A program made the translations under genes and the position numbers. The notes under the pieces are model-generated. The model was given only the letters and a program-made list of their open reading frames with translations, was not told the origin of the DNA and ran no database searches. A DNA stretch of 64,000 nucleotides from Lachnospiraceae bacterium (GTDB lineage: Bacteria > Bacillota > Clostridia > Lachnospirales > Lachnospiraceae): NCBI GenBank assembly GCA_017469945.1, contig JAFUFI010000006.1, forward strand, positions 1-64,000, written 5' to 3'. Shown in pieces: positions 30,797-40,456 of the stretch. The stretch's first letter is position 1; every line of letters begins with the position of its first letter.

Positions 30797-32159
30797 TTTT
30801 CATCTCTTTTAAAAATCCGAAAGTTAAAGGTACTGTAAGTAAAAAGGCGCAGATATCCGCTACCATTTGGGACATCTGTACTCCGCGAAGTCCCAAGATG
30901 CACGGGAGAGTAAGGACGATCGGGATAAGGAAAAGCCCCTGTCTGGCTCCGGACAAAACCGAGGCTCTGAAGGTCTTTCCCACGGACTGAAGGAGCATAT
31001 TCGAAAATACAACAAAGCTGCTTAGCGGGAAGACAACGATCTGATACCTTAAGGCTACGGTCCCGATCCTTATAACATCAAGATCCTCACGCCGGAATAT
31101 TGTTACAATAGGCTTTGCAAAGATAAAGCTTACAGCAGATATTCCCAAAAGTACGAAAAATGCGATCCGTACGCAGAACCAAAATGCCTCCCTTACTCTG
31201 TCAAATCTTTTTCCGCCGTAATTCATGCCGCAGACGGGCTGAAATCCCTGTCCGAATCCGATAAGTGCCGAGTAGCAAAACATCAGATATCTGTTCACAA
31301 CCGACATAGCCGCTATAGCCGCATCAGACACCGGCGCACCGTACTTACCCGCAGCGCGGTTCAAAAGAACCGTGGAAACACTTCCCAAGGCCTGCCTTAC
31401 AAGAGACGGGAATCCGCCTTTAAAGATTTCCGCGATATAATACCATCCAAAGTGAAGTTCCTTAAAGCTGATCCTTAAATTTCCGCCCTTTCGGGTCATA
31501 AACAAAAGTATCGTAAGCGAAGTTATCTGGCTGATGACAGTAGAGAGAGCCGCTCCCGCTACGCCAAGTTTAAATACAAAGATAAACAAAGGATCAAGTC
31601 CCACGTTAAGAATCGCGCCGGAGCAGATTCCAACCATAGCGTATGTAGCGCTTCCCTGGAATCTAAGCTGGTTGTTTACTACAAAGCTGCTCATCGTAAA
31701 GGGGGCGCCGATAAGGATTATCCGTAGATAATCGGTCGTATAGGGCAGGATCGTTTCCGTGGACCCGAGCAGGATTGCAAGAGGCTTTAAAAATATCAGT
31801 CCCAACGTCGTAACAACAATACCCGTTGCAAAAGCATAAAAGAAACCGGTAGACGCCATCTTCTTTGCGGCGTCAAACTCACCGGCGCCGAGCTTCCTCG
31901 ATATATAATTTCCGGATCCGTGGCCGTGGTAAAAGCCAAGAGCCTGTATTACAGCCATTACAGAAAATACAAGACCGACAGCGGCGGTAGCCTGTGTGCT
32001 TATCCTTCCCACAAAAAAGGTATCCGCCATATTGTACAGCGCGGTGATGAGCATACTGATAATAGTCGGCACTGACATCTTTCCGACTAAGACCGGTATC
32101 CTTTCCGTCTGCATATATTCGACTTTTTCCTGCTGTGACATTCTTCCAACTGACTTCAT
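30774..32159 (-). CDS. MATE-family efflux transporter
   Basis: A 461-residue protein with about twelve hydrophobic helices and the MATE pattern: the early segment VPTIISMLITALYNMADTFF and, in the second half, the symmetric stretch GFGQGFQPVCGMNYGGKRFD. MATE pumps export drugs or metabolites by sodium or proton antiport. The N-terminal tail (SVGRMSQQEKVEYMQTERIP) is cytoplasmic. The substrate cannot be inferred. It is the first gene of a transcript with the HAD phosphatase. Confidence 0.92.
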   Translation of the reverse strand: MKSVGRMSQQEKVEYMQTERIPVLVGKMSVPTIISMLITALYNMADTFFVGRISTQATAAVGLVFSVMAVIQALGFYHGHGSGNYISRKLGAGEFDAAKKMASTGFFYAFATGIVVTTLGLIFLKPLAILLGSTETILPYTTDYLRIILIGAPFTMSSFVVNNQLRFQGSATYAMVGICSGAILNVGLDPLFIFVFKLGVAGAALSTVISQITSLTILLFMTRKGGNLRISFKELHFGWYYIAEIFKGGFPSLVRQALGSVSTVLLNRAAGKYGAPVSDAAIAAMSVVNRYLMFCYSALIGFGQGFQPVCGMNYGGKRFDRVREAFWFCVRIAFFVLLGISAVSFIFAKPIVTIFRREDLDVIRIGTVALRYQIVVFPLSSFVVFSNMLLQSVGKTFRASVLSGARQGLFLIPIVLTLPCILGLRGVQMSQMVADICAFLLTVPLTFGFLKEMKNEQTKLG

Positions 32160-32240
32160 TTTAATACTTCCATTCCAAATCCATCTGCCGTAACCTAAGC
32201 TGCACTTTGCTTCAAGGGAACGTAAAAGCTTCCTTTGAAG

Positions 32241-32268
32241 AAAAACAGGGCAGGCACATGGCCTGCCC
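32241..32268 (-). terminator. Terminator of the parvulin-like foldase gene
   Basis: On the minus strand GGGCAGGC pairs perfectly with GCCTGCCC around a 5-base loop (32248-32268), followed by TGTTTTTC. It lies about 60 bases after the foldase stop. Confidence 0.88.
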
Positions 32269-32329
32269 CTAAAAATTATAAATTAACTTTCCGGCATCGT
32301 CAAATCACTAAAGCTTATCGCCGGTAATA

Positions 32330-33916
32330 TCAATTACCTGCACCGGTCTCCTCGGTAGATTCTGTAGTCTCCTCGGATTCAGTAGCCTCTGTAGACTCTT
32401 CAGCCTCGGTAGCTTCTGTAGTTTCTTCTGTCTCAGTTGCCTCTGTAGCTTCTTCAGCCTCTTCCTCAGCTTCAACCTTTAAATAATTAAGGTTTCCGGT
32501 TACTTCCATACCCTCTACCGCGGCATCTAAGTACTCGGTCATGCGGGTATTCATAATGGCATCTCTTACGCTGAGCTTCCAAACGGGCTCTGCCTGTTCA
32601 AGATAGTAAACAACATAGGTGTATGCTTCACCTACATAGAAGCTGGAAACATCTCCGGTCTTTCTCTCGTCGCTGAAAATCCAGTCCTTGATCTCGCCCT
32701 CGTAGGTAGCGGGATTCTGGTTCTCGTAAAGTCCGCCTTCCGCGGAATCAAGAGAATACCTCTCTGCAAGGGAGATGAAGCTCTCTTCTGTCTTGTCGCT
32801 TGCTTCCCACTCGGTAAGGATCTCGGTACCGTTGTCGGAATCGGTAACGATCGCGCGGATATTTACGGTAGGTACCTCAGAGCGGTAGCGTGCCTTGAAG
32901 CCTACAACATAGTAGAGGCTTGAAATAGTATTGTCGATAACGGTGGTATCACCTTCTACTCTCGCATCGTCAAAAAGCCACTCTCTGATGCTGTAGAGGG
33001 TATCGGAAGAAAGCTCGCCTGTATGAAGCTCTCCGTCTTCCATAACGGTCTCAGCGGCCTTGTCTGCCTCGGGCTTAGCAGCATCCATAGCTGCCTGCTT
33101 TTCGGCATCATTGGGGGTATAGCTTCCGTCCTCGGCTACCGCAGCTCCCTCGTCGGCGAGCTCAGTAGGCTCAGTGGGAAGAGTAGCGTTAACAGTAGTT
33201 AAATAGTAGTCTACGGAATCGTAAGTAGCGCTATTTTCGTTATAGTAGGTTTCTATCTCCTCATCTGTAGGGAGCTTTGAATCGTAAACGGACTCATAGT
33301 ACTCAGAGAGCATTAATGACTTCTTTACGATGGGCTTAAGTCTGTTCTTGGTAGCGTATGCACCGTATCTTGTCTTTAAAAGGTCGGCAACGTTTGTGTT
33401 TGCGCTATTGGCAGCTTCCTGGGCGCTCTCGAGGAATTCGTTCCATCCTTCATCGGCATCGAAGGTAAATCCGGCGGCTGCCGCCTCTCTTCCGAGAGCA
33501 ACGTTCTGTTTAATCTGGTCTACGGTGAGCTGTTCAAAGTAATCCTTGAAAGTAAGCTTTTCGGAATACTGAACGGTAGCTGGGTCGCTGTCTGCGGTAA
33601 GTCCGTAGTAAGAAAGATAGCTTCCGTAGTTGTTAAAATAGTTGTTCTTAACGGTGTTGTACATATAATCGAACTCTACGGTTCCGATCTTCTCACCGTC
33701 AACGGTAACTACAGTCTTCTTAAGGTTAATGATATTTCTTACAGGGAAAGAAAGAATAAATCCCAAAACGGCGGCAGCGGCGATAATACCTACAGCCTTC
33801 CAGATCATAAGATTTCTTTCATCCTTTTTCTTAGCCTCAGCACGCTTTTGCTTCTTAAGGTCGTATTTAGTAACGACTTTATCAGCCTGCTGATTCTCGT
33901 TTTCTATAGCTGACAT
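32330..33916 (-). CDS. Membrane-anchored parvulin-like peptidyl-prolyl isomerase/foldase
   Basis: A basic cytoplasmic head (about 1-38) precedes one membrane helix (about 40-60, AVGIIAAAAVLGFILSFPV). A SurA_N-like helical region follows (about 75-210), then a parvulin-like domain (about 355-450) recognisable from EESFISLAERYSLDSAEGGL. The C-terminal 45 residues are an acidic Glu/Thr/Ala repeat encoded by imperfect tandem repeats (about 32335-32475). PrsA-type foldases help exported proteins fold outside the membrane; this one is anchored by a helix, not a lipid. AAAGGAG precedes the ATG. Chaperone activity without isomerase activity is possible, as key parvulin residues are not clear. Confidence 0.75.
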   Translation of the reverse strand: MSAIENENQQADKVVTKYDLKKQKRAEAKKKDERNLMIWKAVGIIAAAAVLGFILSFPVRNIINLKKTVVTVDGEKIGTVEFDYMYNTVKNNYFNNYGSYLSYYGLTADSDPATVQYSEKLTFKDYFEQLTVDQIKQNVALGREAAAAGFTFDADEGWNEFLESAQEAANSANTNVADLLKTRYGAYATKNRLKPIVKKSLMLSEYYESVYDSKLPTDEEIETYYNENSATYDSVDYYLTTVNATLPTEPTELADEGAAVAEDGSYTPNDAEKQAAMDAAKPEADKAAETVMEDGELHTGELSSDTLYSIREWLFDDARVEGDTTVIDNTISSLYYVVGFKARYRSEVPTVNIRAIVTDSDNGTEILTEWEASDKTEESFISLAERYSLDSAEGGLYENQNPATYEGEIKDWIFSDERKTGDVSSFYVGEAYTYVVYYLEQAEPVWKLSVRDAIMNTRMTEYLDAAVEGMEVTGNLNYLKVEAEEEAEEATEATETEETTEATEAEESTEATESEETTESTEETGAGN

Positions 33917-33932
33917 TGAAAGATTCTCCTTT

Positions 33933-33969
33933 AAAAAGAAAGATTTGCACGGGAATGCCCGTGCAAATC
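33933..33969 (-). terminator. Terminator downstream of leuA-AraC
   Basis: On the minus strand GATTTGCACGGG pairs perfectly with CCCGTGCAAATC around a 4-base loop (33942-33969), followed by TTTCTTTTT. It separates the leuA fusion from the foldase gene. Confidence 0.9.
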
Positions 33970-34033
33970 AGTATTTTACCCTATTTTATATTAAAAATAA
34001 AGTCTTTCACAAAAAACTCACATTTTTTGCCCG

Positions 34034-36040
34034 TTAAGAATTCTTTCTGTACTGAAGGGGAGTCTGTCCAAGTGTCTTTTTAAAGAGTCTGTTGAAATTC
34101 TCCACATTCTCGTAACCGACTTCCGCCGCAATACTCTCCACGCTCATCGAAGTACCGTGAAGAAGATTCTTCGCCCTCTTCATACGCTCGCTCTTAACAA
34201 GATCCTGGAAGGTCTGTCCTGACTTTTCGCGGATAAACTTGGAAAGATAGGGCTTTGAGAGGTGGAACTCTCCGACAAGATTATCAAGGGTCACATCCTT
34301 GTAATGGGACTGGATGTAGCTGATGATCTGGATGATTCTCTCTTCCCGACCCTGGGTGATGTGCTGTTCGGCCGCAAGCCTGTTTACAGCGCTTGAAAGA
34401 GCGGCAATTGAAGCTTTGATGATATCCTCATCAACACCTACGCCCCAGTACATTTTTCCGTTCTGCATGATTCCCACATAAGCCGCAGCCCTCGAGCTTG
34501 AGCTTCTTGAGATCGCATGCTCTTCATAAACGGAAAGCTCGTAATCAATTCCAAAGAGATTTTTGATAGCGTTGCTTACCGCGTCAAGTCTTCCGTTTCC
34601 GGCGGCAACGATTTCTCTTTCTACTCCGGATATCTCAACCTTAACATTTGCCACGATTCCCTTTTCCTGCTTGAAATGGCACTCAGGGATAGCAAATACC
34701 GCCTTGGGAGTAATATAATGCTCCTCAAAAATCTGTAAAATCTCCTTGGGCAAAAGCTCCTGGTGACGTCTGTCTGAAACGCCCTTAATAAGGTATCCGA
34801 CCTCTTCCTGCATCGCCTTGGGAAGGGAGAATCCAAACTGATTCTTAAGTACGAAGGCTACGCCGCCCTTGCCTGATGTAGAATTGATACGGATAACATC
34901 CGACTCGTATTCTCTTCCCACATCCGAAGGGTCGATGGGAAGATAAGGAATATCCCAACGCTTTCCGGTCTTGCCCTCCTGGCGCCATGCCATTCCCTTG
35001 CTGATGGCATCCTGATGAGAGCCGGAAAATGCGGTAAATACAAGGTCTCCGGCGTAGGGAGTTCTCTCGTGTACGCGAAGATTGGTAAAGCTCTCGTACT
35101 TTTCGCGGATCTCCATAATATTTGAAAAATCAAGACCGCTGTCAACGCCGTGAGTCATCATGTTGTTGGCAAGAGTAACGATATCAACGTTTCCGGTTCT
35201 CTCTCCGTTTCCGAAAAGAGTACCCTCTACCCTGTCAGCTCCCGCAAGTACGCCAAGTTCCGCATCTCCGACGCCCGTCCCGCGGTCGTTGTGGGGGTGA
35301 ACGGAGAGGATGACGTTTTCCCTGTTCTTAAGGTTCTTGCTCATATACTCGATCTGGCAGGCAAAAACGTGAGGCATTGCCACCTGAACCGTTGAAGGAA
35401 GATTGATGATGACCTTCTTGTCCTTCGTAGGCTTCCAGACACCAATAACTGCATTGCAAACCTCTAAAGCGTACTCGGGCTCTGTCTGTGAGAAGCTTTC
35501 GGGACTGTACTCAAACATAAAGTTTCCTTCTGTCTCATCCGCAAGTTTCTTTAAAAGCTTCGCTCCCTCTACTGCAATACGCTTAATCTCGGCCTTATCC
35601 TTTTTAAATACCTGTTCTCTTTGCTCAACGGAGGTTGAGTTGTAAAGGTGGACTACGGCTTTCGGAGCACCCTTTACCGCTTCGAAGGTCTTTTTGATGA
35701 TATGTTCTCTTGCCTGAGTAAGAACCTGGATGGTGACATCATCGGGGATCATATCCTTCTCGATAAGAGTACGGATAAATTCATATTCGGTATCGGAGGA
35801 AGCAGGGAATCCGACCTCGATTTCCTTAAAACCGATATCAACAAGCAGTTCAAAGAATTCAAGCTTTTGCTCAAGGCTCATAGGATCGATAAGAGCCTGG
35901 TTGCCGTCACGAAGATCAACGCTGCACCATATGGGAGCCTTTGTAATAGTATCCTTTTTAACCCAGTCGTAAGTAACTACAGGAGGCATGTGATATGTTT
36001 TCTTGTATTTCTCACTGTATTTATTCTTTGAAACTGCCAT
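34034..36040 (-). CDS. leuA: 2-isopropylmalate synthase fused to an AraC-type DNA-binding domain
   Basis: Residues about 1-555 are a complete class-II LeuA, which condenses 2-ketoisovalerate and acetyl-CoA in leucine synthesis. The catalytic start is APIWCSVDLRDGNQALIDPM, and the metal site HPHNDRGTG is intact. The leucine-binding regulatory domain (about 440-555) includes GNGRLDAVSNAIKNLFGI and YWGVGVDEDIIKASIAALSS. The same frame continues without a stop into residues 566-668, a full two-helix-turn-helix AraC domain: VTLDNLVGEFHLSKPYLSKF, then SVESIAAEVGYENVENFNRL and FKKTLGQTPLQYRK. Usual class-II LeuA proteins end at about 550-620 residues without it. The gene stands alone with its own promoter and terminator; no leuBCD genes are in the window. 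Leucine-responsive DNA binding is inferred. Confidence 0.95.
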   Translation of the reverse strand: MAVSKNKYSEKYKKTYHMPPVVTYDWVKKDTITKAPIWCSVDLRDGNQALIDPMSLEQKLEFFELLVDIGFKEIEVGFPASSDTEYEFIRTLIEKDMIPDDVTIQVLTQAREHIIKKTFEAVKGAPKAVVHLYNSTSVEQREQVFKKDKAEIKRIAVEGAKLLKKLADETEGNFMFEYSPESFSQTEPEYALEVCNAVIGVWKPTKDKKVIINLPSTVQVAMPHVFACQIEYMSKNLKNRENVILSVHPHNDRGTGVGDAELGVLAGADRVEGTLFGNGERTGNVDIVTLANNMMTHGVDSGLDFSNIMEIREKYESFTNLRVHERTPYAGDLVFTAFSGSHQDAISKGMAWRQEGKTGKRWDIPYLPIDPSDVGREYESDVIRINSTSGKGGVAFVLKNQFGFSLPKAMQEEVGYLIKGVSDRRHQELLPKEILQIFEEHYITPKAVFAIPECHFKQEKGIVANVKVEISGVEREIVAAGNGRLDAVSNAIKNLFGIDYELSVYEEHAISRSSSSRAAAYVGIMQNGKMYWGVGVDEDIIKASIAALSSAVNRLAAEQHITQGREERIIQIISYIQSHYKDVTLDNLVGEFHLSKPYLSKFIREKSGQTFQDLVKSERMKRAKNLLHGTSMSVESIAAEVGYENVENFNRLFKKTLGQTPLQYRKNS

Positions 36041-36083
36041 TTTTATTACTCCTTTGATATAAAAATTTCAGAAATCATTGTAA

Positions 36084-36138
36084 ATACTACCACTTCAGCG
36101 ATTTTTATTCAAGACTCTATTTAAGTTCTTTATTGACT
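36084..36138 (-). promoter_or_regulatory. leuA-AraC promoter with possible direct-repeat operator
   Basis: TTGAAT (36107-36112) and TAGTAT (36084-36089) on the minus strand are 17 bases apart, about 45 bases before the start. AGTC-containing segments (36113-36116 and 36135-36138) recur 22 bases apart, each followed by an AT-rich tract, next to and overlapping the -35. Two direct half-sites on one helical face is the usual AraC-family arrangement, but the similarity is short. I see no T-box elements. Confidence 0.5.
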
Positions 36139-36166
36139 TATTTTATCATATCTCACCCATAAAATT

Positions 36167-36190
36167 AACCCGGAGCAAACGCCCCGGGTT
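36167..36190 (-). terminator. Terminator of the phosphoketolase gene
   Basis: On the minus strand AACCCGG pairs with CCGGGTT; extra GC pairs extend the stem with one mismatch. AATTTTAT follows, a modest T-run. It lies 26 bases after the phosphoketolase stop. Confidence 0.65.
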
Positions 36191-36215
36191 AAAATACTTA
36201 TCTGTATAAGCTTTA

Positions 36216-38603
36216 TTATTTATGCCACTTCCAGTCAGCAACCTCAGGAAGGTCAAGGCCTACTTCGTGGATGTACTGCTTATGCTCAACGAGTTTGTCG
36301 CTCATCTTCTGGTAGAGGTATGCGCCTCTGTTTCCAAGATTAGGAAGGTGAAGAAGAGCAAGCTGTACCAAGTGGAAACGGTCGATATCATTCTGTACTC
36401 TCATATCGAAAGGAGTAGTGATGGTACCTTCCTCACGATAACCGCGAACATGTACGTGACGGTTATTGTGACGACGATAGGTAAGCTCGTGGATCAAAGT
36501 CGGATATCCGTGGAAGTTGAAGATTACCGGCTTGTCAGTTGTAAAGAGCATATCGTACTCTGCATCGGTAAGTCCGTGAGGATGCTCATTTGCAGGCTGT
36601 AACTTGAAGAGGTCAACTACGTTGATGAAACGGATCTTAACCTCAGGAAGCTCCTCGTTAAGGATTGATACTGCTGCGAGTGCCTCAAGAGTAGGAGTTT
36701 CACCTGCGCAGGCAAATACGATATCGGGCTCCTGTCCCTGATCGTTTGATGCCCAATCCCAGATGCTGATACCCTGTGTGCAGTGCTTAACAGCCTGCTC
36801 CATGGTAAGCCACTGAGGTCTGGGATGCTTACTTGCAACGATAACGTTTACATAGTTGCGGCTGCGTACGCAGTGGTCAAATGTGCTGAGTAAGCAGTTT
36901 GCATCGGGGGGAAGGTAGAGACGTACAACGTCTGCCTTCTTGTTTGCGATGTGGTCCATAAATCCGGGATCCTGGTGAGTGAATCCGTTGTGGTCCTGCT
37001 GCCATACGTTTGAAGCAAGGATAAGGTTAAGGGATGCGATCTCTTCTCTCCAGGGAAGCTGGTTGCAAACCTTAAGCCACTTAGCGTGCTGAGCTACCAT
37101 TGAGTCGATGATACGGATGAAAGCTTCGTAGCTTGCAAAGAATCCGTGACGACCGGTAAGAAGGTATCCTTCGAGCCAGCCTTCGCACATATGCTCTGAA
37201 AGCATTGAGTCCATAACGCGTCCGTCAGCGTTAAGAGCGTCATCGTAATCAACTGTAGCAGCGTTCCAAACACGATTGGTAATGCTGAAGATAGCATTGA
37301 GACGGTTGGAGTTGGTCTCATCGGGTCCGAATACGCGGAAGTTTCTTGAATCCTTGTTGAGAGCGAGGATATCGCGAACAAAGTTTCCAAGCTCGGTCAT
37401 ATCCTGACCGTCCTTCATGCCGGGCTCCTGTACGTCAAATGCATACTTACGGAAATCGGGCATACGAAGGTCTCTGAGTAAGAGTCCGCCGTTTGCATGA
37501 GGGTTAGCGCCAAGTCTTGCATTTCCCTTAGGAGCAAGTTCCTTGAGCTCGGGGATGAGCTTACCGTCCTCGGTAAAGAGCTCTTCGGGCTTGTAGGAAC
37601 GAAGCCACTTTTCAAGGACCTCGAGGTGATCGGGCTTGTCCATCATAACGGGAACCTGGTGAGCTCTCCAGTAGTCCTCAACCTTGTCACCGTTTACATA
37701 GTCGGGGCCGGTCCATCCCTTAGGGCTTCTGAGAACGATCATAGGCCATACGGGTCTTGTGGTATCGCCGGTCTCGCGGGCATGCTTCTGGATTGCCTGA
37801 ATCTTTTCGATACAGTCATCAAGAGCTTCTGCCATCTTCTTATGCATATCCATGGGCTCGGATCCCTCTACGAAATGAGGCTCCCATCCCATACCCTCAA
37901 AGTACTTCTGAAGCTCTTCGTGAGAGATACGTGCAAGGAGAGTGGGGTTAGCGATCTTGTATCCGTTAAGGTGAAGGATAGGAAGAACCGCACCGTCGGT
38001 AATAGGATTTAAGAACTTATTGGACTGCCATGAAGTAGCGAGAGGTCCGGTCTCGGCCTCACCGTCACCTACGGTAACAGTAGCAATAAGATCAGGGTTG
38101 TCAAATACAGCACCGAAAGCATGAGCAACGGAATATCCAAGCTCACCACCCTCGTTGATGGAACCGGGAGTCTCGGGAGCGCAGTGGCTGGGAACTCCGC
38201 CGGGGAATGAGAACTGCTTGAAGAGCTTCTGGAGTCCTTCCTCGTCCTCACTGATGTTGGGGTAAATCTCTGAATAAGAACCTTCCATGTAGGTGTTAGC
38301 TACGAAGAAGTTTCCGCCGTGTCCGGGTCCTGATAAAAGGATCATATCAAGGTCATATCTCTTGATTACACGGTTTAAATGTGCATAAACGAAGTTCTGT
38401 CCGGGAACGGTTCCCCAGTGACCTACGATCTTCTTTTTAATGTCTTCCTGCTTTAAGGGTCTCTTAAGCAAAGGGTTATCCAGCAAGTAGAGCTGGCATG
38501 CCGATAAATAGTTGGCTGCTCTCCAATAAGCATTGATCTTTGTCAAAAGCTCGTCGGTGATAGGTCCTTTCTCGGCACAGGTAGTTAGTTCTTTACTGTC
38601 CAT
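36216..38603 (-). CDS. xfp: Xylulose-5-phosphate/fructose-6-phosphate phosphoketolase
   Basis: This TPP enzyme splits xylulose-5-P (and often fructose-6-P) to acetyl phosphate plus an aldose phosphate, the core of the phosphoketolase path for pentoses. The family signatures are visible: [18 protein letters not shown] near the N-terminus, [17 protein letters not shown], and the TPP-binding [15 protein letters not shown]. Downstream are EYFPDSN-region equivalents [20 protein letters not shown] and YGYPTL-like [15 protein letters not shown]. The frame opens at a TTG (38613-38615), but GGAGGA lies directly before the ATG at 38601-38603, so I take that as the start (795 residues). It is monocistronic. 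Confidence 0.97.
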   Translation of the reverse strand: MDSKELTTCAEKGPITDELLTKINAYWRAANYLSACQLYLLDNPLLKRPLKQEDIKKKIVGHWGTVPGQNFVYAHLNRVIKRYDLDMILLSGPGHGGNFFVANTYMEGSYSEIYPNISEDEEGLQKLFKQFSFPGGVPSHCAPETPGSINEGGELGYSVAHAFGAVFDNPDLIATVTVGDGEAETGPLATSWQSNKFLNPITDGAVLPILHLNGYKIANPTLLARISHEELQKYFEGMGWEPHFVEGSEPMDMHKKMAEALDDCIEKIQAIQKHARETGDTTRPVWPMIVLRSPKGWTGPDYVNGDKVEDYWRAHQVPVMMDKPDHLEVLEKWLRSYKPEELFTEDGKLIPELKELAPKGNARLGANPHANGGLLLRDLRMPDFRKYAFDVQEPGMKDGQDMTELGNFVRDILALNKDSRNFRVFGPDETNSNRLNAIFSITNRVWNAATVDYDDALNADGRVMDSMLSEHMCEGWLEGYLLTGRHGFFASYEAFIRIIDSMVAQHAKWLKVCNQLPWREEIASLNLILASNVWQQDHNGFTHQDPGFMDHIANKKADVVRLYLPPDANCLLSTFDHCVRSRNYVNVIVASKHPRPQWLTMEQAVKHCTQGISIWDWASNDQGQEPDIVFACAGETPTLEALAAVSILNEELPEVKIRFINVVDLFKLQPANEHPHGLTDAEYDMLFTTDKPVIFNFHGYPTLIHELTYRRHNNRHVHVRGYREEGTITTPFDMRVQNDIDRFHLVQLALLHLPNLGNRGAYLYQKMSDKLVEHKQYIHEVGLDLPEVADWKWHK

Positions 38604-38683
38604 TTTTTCCTCCAATTATAGCTGATTAGTTATCAAACCATCGTTTTATATCTTACTATCAAATATATCCCTAAAACAATCAA

Positions 38684-38707
38684 CAGGGGGTAGAAATATA
38701 CCCCCTG
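38684..38707 (-). terminator. Hairpin after the aminotransferase gene
   Basis: CAGGGGGTA (38684-38692) pairs perfectly with TACCCCCTG (38699-38707). On the minus strand it is followed by TTGATTGTTTT, only a partial T-run. It lies about 40 bases after the aminotransferase stop and upstream of phosphoketolase, so it may also influence that gene's leader. Confidence 0.6.
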
Positions 38708-38745
38708 TTTTGCAAAAGATTTGTTCAATATTATCAGAAATTGTA

Positions 38746-39927
38746 CTATTTGGCCTGTTCTGCTCTTAATTTTTCGGCAAATCTGGCAAATCGTTTCATT
38801 GCTTCGCGCAATTTGTCTATGGAATATGCATAAGAAATACGAAGGAAACCTTCTCCGCTGTTTCCGAATGCTGTTCCGGGTACGGCAGCTACCTTCTCCT
38901 CAGCTAAGAATCTTTGAGCAAACTCTTCGCTTGTCATTCCGAATTCCTTGATACAGGGGAAGATATAGAAGGCTCCGAAGGGCTCGAAGCACTTGATGTT
39001 CATCTCCCTGAAGGCATTTATAAGGAAACGTCTGCGCTGATTGTAGGCCGTTCTCATCTCCGCAACGTCGCTGTCGCCGTTCTTTAAAGCCTCAACAGCG
39101 GCATACTGGCTTGTTGTGGGAGCGCACATAATGCAGTATTGATGGATCTTGGTCATCTGCTTTATGATCTCGGCGGGACCGCAGGCATATCCAAGTCTCC
39201 AACCGGTCATAGCGTATGCCTTTGAAAAGCCGTTGATAAGGATCGTTCTCTCCTTCATTCCGGGCAGGGATACAATTGATACGTGCTTATCTTTGTATGT
39301 CAGCTCGGCGTAGATCTCATCGCTCATAACGTATATATCATTTTCGATGATGACATCGCGGATCGCCTCAAGATCCGCCTTTTCCATGATTGCTCCCGTA
39401 GGATTGTTGGGAAAGGGCAGGATAAGGATCTTTGTCTTGTCGGTGATAGCGGCTTTAAGCTCCTCGGCGGTAAGGCGGAATTCATTTTCCTCCTTAAGGT
39501 CGATGATAACAGGCTTTGCACCTGCCAGAATTGCACAAGGCTCGTAGGAAACGTAGCTGGGCTGAGGGATTATAACCTCATCCCCCGGGTTACACATTGC
39601 TCTGATCCCGATGTCTATGGCTTCGCTTCCGCCGACGGTTACTAACGTCTCGGAAACGGCGTCATAGCAAACGCCCTGAGTTCTTTTGATATAATTGCAG
39701 ATCTCTTTTCTAAGCTCGATAAGTCCGGTATTTCCGGTGTAGTGGGTCTTTCCCTTTTCAAGAGAGTAGATACCCATATCGCGGATATGCCAGGGAGTCT
39801 CAAAATCAGGCTCTCCCACGCCAAGGGAGATAACATCTTTATCGTTCATCTCCGTGACGATGTCAAAAAATTTTCTTATGCCGGAAGGTTTGATTCCGAC
39901 GATTGCATCTGATACTGGATTTCTCAT
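38746..39927 (-). CDS. Class I/II PLP aminotransferase
   Basis: A fold-type I aminotransferase of 393 residues. The PLP lysine lies in LINGFSKAYAMTGWRLGYA, the cofactor Asp and Tyr in YVMSDEIYAELTY, and the carboxylate-binding Arg near the end in EGFLRISYAYS. The N-terminal substrate-domain motif SLGVGEPDFETP is present. The best fit is the PatA/aromatic aminotransferase group. It overlaps the Lrp-type regulator gene by four bases, which suggests that the regulator controls this gene in response to an amino acid. The exact amino donor is not readable. Confidence 0.92.
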   Translation of the reverse strand: MRNPVSDAIVGIKPSGIRKFFDIVTEMNDKDVISLGVGEPDFETPWHIRDMGIYSLEKGKTHYTGNTGLIELRKEICNYIKRTQGVCYDAVSETLVTVGGSEAIDIGIRAMCNPGDEVIIPQPSYVSYEPCAILAGAKPVIIDLKEENEFRLTAEELKAAITDKTKILILPFPNNPTGAIMEKADLEAIRDVIIENDIYVMSDEIYAELTYKDKHVSIVSLPGMKERTILINGFSKAYAMTGWRLGYACGPAEIIKQMTKIHQYCIMCAPTTSQYAAVEALKNGDSDVAEMRTAYNQRRRFLINAFREMNIKCFEPFGAFYIFPCIKEFGMTSEEFAQRFLAEEKVAAVPGTAFGNSGEGFLRISYAYSIDKLREAMKRFARFAEKLRAEQAK

Positions 39928-40412
39928 GGCGTCACAATCTCCCTTTCATCTTCGGTTTTTTCGTTGAGTATAGTACCGTGGTCCTTATACTTTCTAAGGA
40001 TAAAGTGGGTAGCGGTACTAAGTACGGTATCCAAAGTTGAAAGCTTGTCGGATACGAATGTGGAAACCTCGCGAAGGGTCTTGCCTTCAAGAGTAACAAG
40101 AAGGTCATAACCGCCGGATATAAGATATACGCTCTGTACTTCGGGATACTTGTAGATTCTCTCCGCAATATTGTCAAATCCCTGTCCTCTCTGAGGGGTA
40201 ACGCGCACCTCGATAAGGGCGGTAACCTTCTCGATAGAGGTCTTTTCCCAGTTGATCATTGTGTGATATCCGCAGACAACACCATCCTCTTCAAGCTTTT
40301 GAAGGGCGTTCACCACATCAATTTCCGCGACTCCGAGGATGATCGCCAGTTCTTTTAAGTCAATGCGACTGTTCTTTTCAATAATTGCAAGTAACTCTTC
40401 TTCCATTTTCAT
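39924..40412 (-). CDS. Lrp/AsnC-family transcriptional regulator
   Basis: An N-terminal winged helix-turn-helix (about 1-60: RIDLKELAIILGVAEIDVVN, LQKLEEDGVVCGYHTMINW) is followed by the RAM ligand-binding domain (about 65-150: VTALIEVRVTPQRGQGFDNI, SVYLISGGYDLLVTLEG). Such proteins sense amino acids and assemble as octamers. The four-base overlap with the downstream aminotransferase gene indicates a joint operon; the regulator is translated first. AGGA lies eight bases before the start. The length of 162 residues is normal. Confidence 0.93.
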   Translation of the reverse strand: MKMEEELLAIIEKNSRIDLKELAIILGVAEIDVVNALQKLEEDGVVCGYHTMINWEKTSIEKVTALIEVRVTPQRGQGFDNIAERIYKYPEVQSVYLISGGYDLLVTLEGKTLREVSTFVSDKLSTLDTVLSTATHFILRKYKDHGTILNEKTEDEREIVTP

Positions 40413-40456
40413 GTTTTCATCCTCGTTTCCTTATATTTTAACCCGCTTTTGCGGTA

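Noticed and set aside
36041..36215. T-box or leucine leader attenuator before leuA
   Set aside because: No T-box sequence, specifier stem or leucine-rich leader peptide could be seen in the 175-base upstream region.
38614..38640. TATAAT-like -10 for phosphoketolase immediately before its ribosome site
   Set aside because: It would place the transcription start inside the Shine-Dalgarno and no -35 box fits.
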